Part shown: positions 59,057-64,000 of the stretch, piece after piece | Layout of the letters: each line of letters opens with the position of its first letter | How positions within the stretch are numbered: position 1 is the stretch's first letter | From: Egaibacter sp046050465 | GTDB lineage: Bacteria; Pseudomonadota; Gammaproteobacteria; Burkholderiales; Burkholderiaceae_C | DNA: 64,000 nt | Direction: 5' to 3' | Assembly: GCA_046050465.1 (NCBI GenBank) | Contig: JBJOPS010000019.1 | Coordinates: 33,722-97,721, forward strand | Notes under the pieces: model-generated | What the model saw: only the letters and a program-made list of their open reading frames with translations | Told to the model about the DNA's origin: nothing | The model's database searches: none | Position numbers and translations under genes: made by a program

Positions 59057-60294
59057 ATCTTCCCCATTCTTTCTCATCCCTTTTGAAACCCGCTTCCTTG
59101 AAATCCCTTCTGAAATACCTCTCGCTGGCCCTGGCCGCCACCCTGTGTTTGTCTGCCGTCGCCCAAGTGCCGCAAGCCCCGGAAATTGCCGCCCGCTCTT
59201 ACCTGTTGCTGGACGTCACCGCCAATCAGTTGCTGGCCCAAAAAGACATCGACTCACCGGTGGAGCCTGCATCGCTGACCAAGCTGATGACCGCTTATCT
59301 GGTGTTTGACGCGCTGCGCACCAAAAAGCTGGACCTGAAGCAGGCCCTGCCAGTGAGCGAACGCGCCTGGAAGATGCCAGGCTCGCGCATGTTCATCGAT
59401 CCCAAAATGAAGGTGCCTGTGGAAGACCTGATCAAGGGCATGATTGTCCAGTCAGGTAACGACGCCACCATGGCGCTGGCCGAGGGTGTGGGCGGCACGG
59501 CAGAGCGGTTTGTGCAGCTCATGAACGAGCAGGCCAGGGCGCTGGGCATGAAAGCTACCGGCTATAAAAACCCCGAGGGCCTGACCGAGCCCGGCCACAC
59601 CACTACCGCGCGTGACCTGAGCATTCTGGCTACCCGGCTGATGCATGATTTTCCCGACTACGTGCCTTATTACGCCATCAAGAAATACCACTATGCAGGC
59701 ACACCTGCGGCCAACGATAGCAACCGCAACACGCTGCTGTTTCGTGATCCGTCTGTGGATGGTTTGAAAACCGGCCATACCGATGCTGCAGGTTACTGCC
59801 TCATTGCCACTGCCAAGCGCGACTTCCCCAATCTGGGCACCCCCGGCGCCGCTCCCGGCACACCCGCTGCGGTGGGTAGCCGTCGCCTGTTGTCTATCGT
59901 TTTGGGCACGGCCAATGAAAATGCCCGCGCCAATGAATCGCAAAAGCTGCTGAATTGGGGTTACACCGCGTTTGAGGCGGTCAAGCTGTTCGATGCCCTG
60001 CAGCCGGTGGTGACGCCCGCTGTCTGGAAAGGCAGGCAATCGGCGGTGAAGATCGGCAGCGTGCAGCCCATCGTGGTGGCCGTGCCCGCAGGTAGTGCGG
60101 CGACACTCAAGACGCAGGTGGCACGTACGGAGCCGCTGGTGGCGCCTTTTGCCAAAGGCCAGCAGTTGGCCATGCTCAAGGTGTCAGCAAAAGGGCAGCC
60201 ACTGGTCGATGTGCCGCTGGTGGCCCTGGATGCAGTGGAGCAGGCGGGTATCTTTGGCCGTGCTTGGGATGCCATCCGACTGTGGATTAAATAA
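59053..60294 (+). CDS. dacC: D-alanyl-D-alanine carboxypeptidase (PBP5/6 type)
   Basis: About 413 residues. The signal peptide core LSLALAATLCLSAVAQ is followed by a class S11 peptidase domain: catalytic SLTK in VEPASLTKLM, SGN in IVQSGNDA, and KTG in DGLKTGHTDA. A C-terminal PBP5-type beta domain and the amphipathic tail RAWDAIRLWIK, which anchors to the inner membrane, complete it. No in-frame ATG precedes the signal peptide. TTG codons at 59053, 59083 and 59098 are the only near starts; I list the one overlapping the previous stop. Confidence 0.92.
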   Translation: MNLPHSFSSLLKPASLKSLLKYLSLALAATLCLSAVAQVPQAPEIAARSYLLLDVTANQLLAQKDIDSPVEPASLTKLMTAYLVFDALRTKKLDLKQALPVSERAWKMPGSRMFIDPKMKVPVEDLIKGMIVQSGNDATMALAEGVGGTAERFVQLMNEQARALGMKATGYKNPEGLTEPGHTTTARDLSILATRLMHDFPDYVPYYAIKKYHYAGTPAANDSNRNTLLFRDPSVDGLKTGHTDAAGYCLIATAKRDFPNLGTPGAAPGTPAAVGSRRLLSIVLGTANENARANESQKLLNWGYTAFEAVKLFDALQPVVTPAVWKGRQSAVKIGSVQPIVVAVPAGSAATLKTQVARTEPLVAPFAKGQQLAMLKVSAKGQPLVDVPLVALDAVEQAGIFGRAWDAIRLWIK

Positions 60295-60410
60295 CACGTA
60301 TCCGCCCTGTGTTGTCCGGGCTGCGCGCCTTCGGATCAAGGATTGGCCGCGTTTTGCCCTTAGCTTCCAGTGGCTCAAGCGATCGAACGGGCATTTATGA
60401 AGGGCTGGCA

Positions 60411-60439
60411 TTGCGCTGATGTCAATGATCTGCTATAGT
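60411..60439 (+). promoter_or_regulatory. str operon promoter
   Basis: TTGCGC, 17-bp spacer, TATAGT. Transcription is expected near 60446, giving an ~88-nt leader to rpsL. The leader contains a CGGAATTTCCG dyad. Confidence 0.6.
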
Positions 60440-60485
60440 CGAAAGCTTTTCGGAATTTCCGAAGGAGTGTCCGTTTGTGGGCAGG

Positions 60486-60510
60486 TTTTCACGATTTTCA
60501 CGATTTTCAA
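60486..60510 (+). repeat. Short tandem repeat in the rpsL leader
   Basis: TTTTCACGA occurs twice in tandem (60486, 60495), followed by a partial third unit TTTTCAA. Confidence 0.55.
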
Positions 60511-60533
60511 ACGTTTAGGGACGTTTTTCAAAA

Positions 60534-60911
60534 ATGCCAACCATCAACCAGCTAGTGCGTCAAGGCCGCGAGGTCGAGACCATCAAGTCGAAGAGTCCTG
60601 CGATGCAGAACTCTCCGCAGCGCCGTGGTGTGTGTACCCGTGTGTACACCACGACGCCTAAAAAGCCAAACTCCGCTCTGCGTAAAGTCGCCAAAGTGCG
60701 TCTGACCAACGGGTTTGAAGTCATTTCCTACATCGGCGGCGAAGGCCACAACCTGCAGGAGCACAGTGTGGTGCTGGTTCGCGGCGGTCGTGTCAAGGAC
60801 TTGCCCGGTGTGCGTTACCACATTGTGCGTGGTTCGCTTGACTTGCAAGGTGTGAAAGACCGCAAGCAGTCGCGTTCCAAGTACGGTGCGAAGAAGCCAA
60901 AGGCCAAATAA
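60534..60911 (+). CDS. rpsL: 30S ribosomal protein S12
   Basis: The 125-residue S12 of the decoding centre. Lysines at the two streptomycin-determining positions are present: K43 (TPKKPNS) and K88 (GRVKDLPG), so the sequence is wild-type there. First gene of the str operon. Confidence 0.98.
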
Positions 60912-61073
60912 AGCTGTTCGATGGGCTTTTGGCCATCGAATTTAATGAGGGTGTTTGTTTGCTGCGTGGCGCGGTAAATGAACGTAGTGACCCGATTTTG
61001 GGTCGAGTAAGTGAGGGTTTGAATAACTCTCGTGGTGTTCGCAAGAGCATCAACTGAAGCAAAGAGGTGAAAT
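60912..61073 (+). other. rpsL-rpsG intergenic region, possible S7 regulatory site
   Basis: 162 bp without an ORF. In E. coli the str-operon repressor S7 binds mRNA between these two genes; the position is equivalent, but I did not verify a matching fold. Confidence 0.25.
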
Positions 61074-61547
61074 ATGCCACGTCGTCGCGAAGTCCCTAAA
61101 CGTGAAATCCTGCCGGACCCAAAATTCGGCAATGTCGAGCTGTCCAAATTCATGAACGTGATCATGGAAGGCGGCAAAAAAGCGATCGCTGAGCGCATCA
61201 TTTACGGCGCGCTGGAGCAGATCGAAAAGAAGAACCCCGGTAAAGACCCGGTTGAAGCCTTCACCATGGCTATTAACAACGTCAAGCCCATGGTCGAGGT
61301 GAAGTCCCGCCGCGTCGGTGGTGCCAACTACCAGGTGCCCGTTGAGGTGCGCCCTGTTCGTCGCCTTGCCCTGAGCATGCGCTGGATCAAGGAGGCTGCC
61401 CGCAAGCGCGGCGAGAAGTCCATGGCCCTGCGTTTGGCCAACGAACTGATGGAGGCCACCGAAGGCCGTGGCGGTGCCATGAAGAAGCGTGACGAAGTTC
61501 ACCGCATGGCGGAGGCGAACAAGGCCTTCTCCCACTTCCGCTTCTAA
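61074..61547 (+). CDS. rpsG: 30S ribosomal protein S7
   Basis: A 157-residue S7 that nucleates assembly of the 30S head. PRRREVPKREILPDPKFGN and the C-terminal GRGGAMKKRDEVHRMAEAN are typical. AGAGGTG lies before the ATG. In E. coli S7 represses its own operon. Confidence 0.98.
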   Translation: MPRRREVPKREILPDPKFGNVELSKFMNVIMEGGKKAIAERIIYGALEQIEKKNPGKDPVEAFTMAINNVKPMVEVKSRRVGGANYQVPVEVRPVRRLALSMRWIKEAARKRGEKSMALRLANELMEATEGRGGAMKKRDEVHRMAEANKAFSHFRF

Positions 61548-61710
61548 AGAGCGGCTACTGCGCGGCTTTTATATGTCGTTGCAACCCTTTGTTGTGCTGT
61601 TGGCACTGTCTGCGGGATTGCACCTAGTCTGAAAGCTGCTCGCTACGCCGCCAAGACCACGGGTTCTGGCGGCTGGCGTTTTGAAGATTTAGATCAACCA
61701 AGGATCCATC

Positions 61711-63813
61711 ATGGCTCGCCATACCCCCATTGAGCGCTACCGCAATATCGGTATTTCGGCTCACATTGACGCCGGTAAAACCACGACTACCGAGCGCGTA
61801 CTTTTTTATACCGGCGTGAACCACAAAATTGGTGAGGTTCACGACGGCGCTGCCACCATGGACTGGATGGAGCAGGAGCAGGAGCGTGGCATCACCATCA
61901 CTTCTGCGGCGACCACCTGTTTCTGGAAGGGTATGGACAAGTCCTTGCCCGAGCACCGTATCAACATCATCGACACCCCTGGCCACGTAGACTTCACCAT
62001 TGAAGTCGAGCGTTCCATGCGCGTTCTGGATGGCGCCTGCATGGTGTATTGCGCCGTAGGCGGTGTGCAGCCTCAGTCCGAGACTGTGTGGCGTCAGGCC
62101 AACAAGTACAAAGTGCCGCGACTGGCCTTTGTGAACAAGATGGATCGTACCGGTGCCAACTTCTTCAAGGTTGTGGATCAGATGAAGCTGCGCCTCAAAG
62201 CCAGTCCGGTGCCTATGGTGATCCCCATCGGCGCTGAAGAAAACTTCACCGGTGTGGTTGACCTGCTCAAAATGAAGGCCATCATTTGGGATGAGGCTTC
62301 CCAGGGCATGTTGTTTGATTACCGCGACATTCCGTCTGATTTGGTGTCGGTTGCCAAAGAGTGGCGCGAGAAGATGGTTGAAGCTGCCGCGGAGGCGTCG
62401 GAAGAGTTTATGAACAAGTATCTTGAAGAAGGTGACTTGTCTGAAGAGGAAATCAAGATCGGCATTCGCACGCGCACCATTGCCAGTGAAATTCAACCAA
62501 TGTATTGTGGCACGGCGTTTAAGAACAAGGGTGTGCAGCGCATGCTGGATGCCGTGATTGAATTCATGCCTTCACCAGTTGACATTCCTCCGGTTGGCGG
62601 CATGGATGAGGATGAAACTCCGGTTACCCGCAAGGCGGACGACGGTGAAAAGTTCTCGGCACTGGCCTTCAAATTGATGACCGACCCGTTTGTGGGTCAG
62701 TTGACTTTCGTGCGTGTGTACTCTGGCGTGTTGACCAAAGGCGACAGCGTCTATAACCCGATTCGCGGCAAAAAAGAGCGTATTGGCCGTATCGTGCAAA
62801 TGCACGCCAATAACCGCGAAGAGGTTAGCGAAATTCGCGCGGGCGACATCGCCGCCTGTATCGGTCTCAAAGATGTGACCACGGGCGAAACCCTGTGCGA
62901 CCCAGCCGCTATCGTGATGCTGGAGCGCATGGTGTTTCCTGAGCCCGTGATTACGCAGGCAGTGGAGCCTAAAACCAAAGTTGACCAGGAAAAAATGGGT
63001 ATCGCTTTGCAGCGGTTGGCCCAGGAAGATCCGTCTTTCCGCGTCAAGACCGACGAAGAGTCCGGTCAGACCCTGATTGCCGGCATGGGTGAGTTGCACC
63101 TCGAAATTATTGTTGACCGCATGAAGCGCGAGTTCGGCGTGGAAGCCAACGTGGGCAAGCCCCAGGTTGCTTACCGCGAAACCATCCGCAAGACCATCGA
63201 AGACGCAGAAGGCAAGTTTGTGCGTCAGTCCGGTGGTAAGGGTCAGTACGGTCACGTGGTTTTGAAGATTGAACCCAATGAGGCTGGTAAAGGCATTGAG
63301 TTTGTGGACGCCATCAAAGGTGGTGTGGTGCCGCGCGAGTACATCCCTGCGGTGGAAAAAGGCATTCACGAAGCTGTAACGCAGGGCGTGCTTGCTGGTT
63401 ACCCGGTGGTGGACGTCAAGGTCACGCTGCATTTCGGCTCGTACCACGACGTGGACTCGAACGAATTGGCGTTCAAGATGGCCGCCATCTTCGGTTTCAA
63501 GGAAGGCTGCCGAAAGGCCGGCCCCGTGATTCTGGAGCCCATGATGGCTGTCGAGGTCGAAACGCCCGAAGACTATGCCGGTAACGTGATGGGTGATTTG
63601 TCGTCACGTCGCGGCATGGTGCAAGGCATGGAAGACATGGTTGGTGGGGGCAAGGCCATCAAGGCAGAAGTGCCGCTGTCTGAAATGTTCGGCTATTCGA
63701 CGACACTGCGTTCGATGTCACAAGGCCGTGCTACGTACACGATGGAATTCAAGCACTACTCGGAAGCCCCGCGTAACGTGTCTGAAGCCATCATGGCTTC
63801 GCGCGCCAAGTAA
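61711..63813 (+). CDS. fusA: Translation elongation factor G
   Basis: The 700-residue translocase GTPase. G1 is AHIDAGKTTTTE (17-28), G3 DTPGHVDF, G4 NKMDR; domain IV contains GGKGQYGHV. AAGGA precedes the ATG. The 163 bp before it hold no gene. Confidence 0.98.
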   Translation: MARHTPIERYRNIGISAHIDAGKTTTTERVLFYTGVNHKIGEVHDGAATMDWMEQEQERGITITSAATTCFWKGMDKSLPEHRINIIDTPGHVDFTIEVERSMRVLDGACMVYCAVGGVQPQSETVWRQANKYKVPRLAFVNKMDRTGANFFKVVDQMKLRLKASPVPMVIPIGAEENFTGVVDLLKMKAIIWDEASQGMLFDYRDIPSDLVSVAKEWREKMVEAAAEASEEFMNKYLEEGDLSEEEIKIGIRTRTIASEIQPMYCGTAFKNKGVQRMLDAVIEFMPSPVDIPPVGGMDEDETPVTRKADDGEKFSALAFKLMTDPFVGQLTFVRVYSGVLTKGDSVYNPIRGKKERIGRIVQMHANNREEVSEIRAGDIAACIGLKDVTTGETLCDPAAIVMLERMVFPEPVITQAVEPKTKVDQEKMGIALQRLAQEDPSFRVKTDEESGQTLIAGMGELHLEIIVDRMKREFGVEANVGKPQVAYRETIRKTIEDAEGKFVRQSGGKGQYGHVVLKIEPNEAGKGIEFVDAIKGGVVPREYIPAVEKGIHEAVTQGVLAGYPVVDVKVTLHFGSYHDVDSNELAFKMAAIFGFKEGCRKAGPVILEPMMAVEVETPEDYAGNVMGDLSSRRGMVQGMEDMVGGGKAIKAEVPLSEMFGYSTTLRSMSQGRATYTMEFKHYSEAPRNVSEAIMASRAK

Positions 63814-63924
63814 TTTTTACCCGTCTGCGACGCTGTGCCGCCCTGTTCCCGTGCGGGGCGATCAAGCAACACCGTGCAGACATTAAACCTGTACACGGGA
63901 ATTAGCTCTTTGGAGAATTGAAAA

Positions 63925-64000
63925 ATGGGAAAAGAAAAATTCACGCGAACCAAGCCCCACGTGAACGTGGGCACGATTGGTCACGTTGACCACGGTAAAA
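63925..64000 (+). CDS. tuf: Elongation factor Tu, first 25 codons (cut by window end)
   Basis: Begins MGKEKFTRTKPHVNVGTIGH and reaches the P-loop start VDHGK at the window edge. GGAG lies upstream. Fourth gene of the str operon. Confidence 0.95.
   Translation, partial: MGKEKFTRTKPHVNVGTIGHVDHGK

Noticed and set aside
61624..62496. 290-residue open frame opposite fusA
   Set aside because: Shadow of fusA in the reverse frame; no motif.
1..64000. CRISPR arrays, tRNA or rRNA genes, insertion sequences, phage genes
   Set aside because: Looked for regularly spaced repeats, TTCGANTC-type T-arms, transposase motifs and integrases while reading; none was found.

Overview
The window looks like a chromosomal segment of a betaproteobacterium of the order Burkholderiales, most likely family Comamonadaceae (Rhodoferax/Polaromonas-like). 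Evidence: high GC, the gatCAB / mreBCD-mrdA arrangement, an Asp-type HemB, the protein families, and a dispersed short repeat of a kind I associate with that family. The genus is inference; no rRNA or tRNA gene was seen.

Layout. 1-5.1 kb: ilvE with a small CHCC zinc-finger gene, then a surface-glycan block (methyltransferase, two family-2 glycosyltransferases, an O-antigen ligase-like protein). 5.4-7.3 kb: a two-component operon with a perfect CpxR-type box upstream. 7.5-15.4 kb: AmpG-like transporter, M48 protease, exonuclease III and PyrE (head to head, start codons overlapping), a DUF4124 protein, and gatCAB. 15.5-20.1 kb: the rod-shape operon mreBCD-mrdA. 20.1-27.6 kb: a TSUP permease, an enoyl-CoA hydratase/GMC oxidoreductase pair, and a four-gene Mla-like lipid-transport operon. 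27.6-38.8 kb: myo-inositol catabolism (mmsA/iolA, LysR regulator, PfkB kinase, iolB, iolE, iolD, iolC fusion, RpiR-type regulator, iolG). 38.9-42 kb: MarC, SDR, dienelactone hydrolase and a secreted amidohydrolase. 42.1-44.6 kb: a XhoI/PaeR7I-type restriction-modification pair, probably acquired. 44.7-54.9 kb: an alpha-glucoside regulon (LacI regulator, porin, ABC transporter, GH1 and GH13 glucosidases) with three matching LacI-type operators. 54.9-60.3 kb: a GST relic, hemB, a predicted small RNA, hemJ, VanZ-like, ferredoxin, hydrolase, D-Ala-D-Ala carboxypeptidase. 60.4-64 kb: the str operon rpsL-rpsG-fusA-tuf, cut by the window end.

How the parts work together. The iol genes form a chain from myo-inositol (IolG, IolE, IolD, IolB, IolC with fused aldolase, MmsA/IolA) to acetyl-CoA and dihydroxyacetone-phosphate; no inositol transporter is present here. 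The agl block is a complete import-and-hydrolysis system: outer-membrane porin, periplasmic binding protein, two permeases, ATPase, two cytoplasmic glucosidases and a local repressor.

Most interesting observations. (1) A predicted ~99-nt small RNA between hemB and hemJ has a near-consensus promoter, a central hairpin whose 11-nt loop shows an anti-Shine-Dalgarno CCTCCC, and a textbook terminator. (2) Eight copies of a ~60-bp dispersed repeat occur. One is translated as the signal peptide of a secreted amidohydrolase, one is translated inside the N-terminus of a lipoprotein, and three supply the stop codons of ampG, xth and hemB. (3) The XhoI-like R-M system coincides with what looks like strong depletion of CTCGAG in the window.
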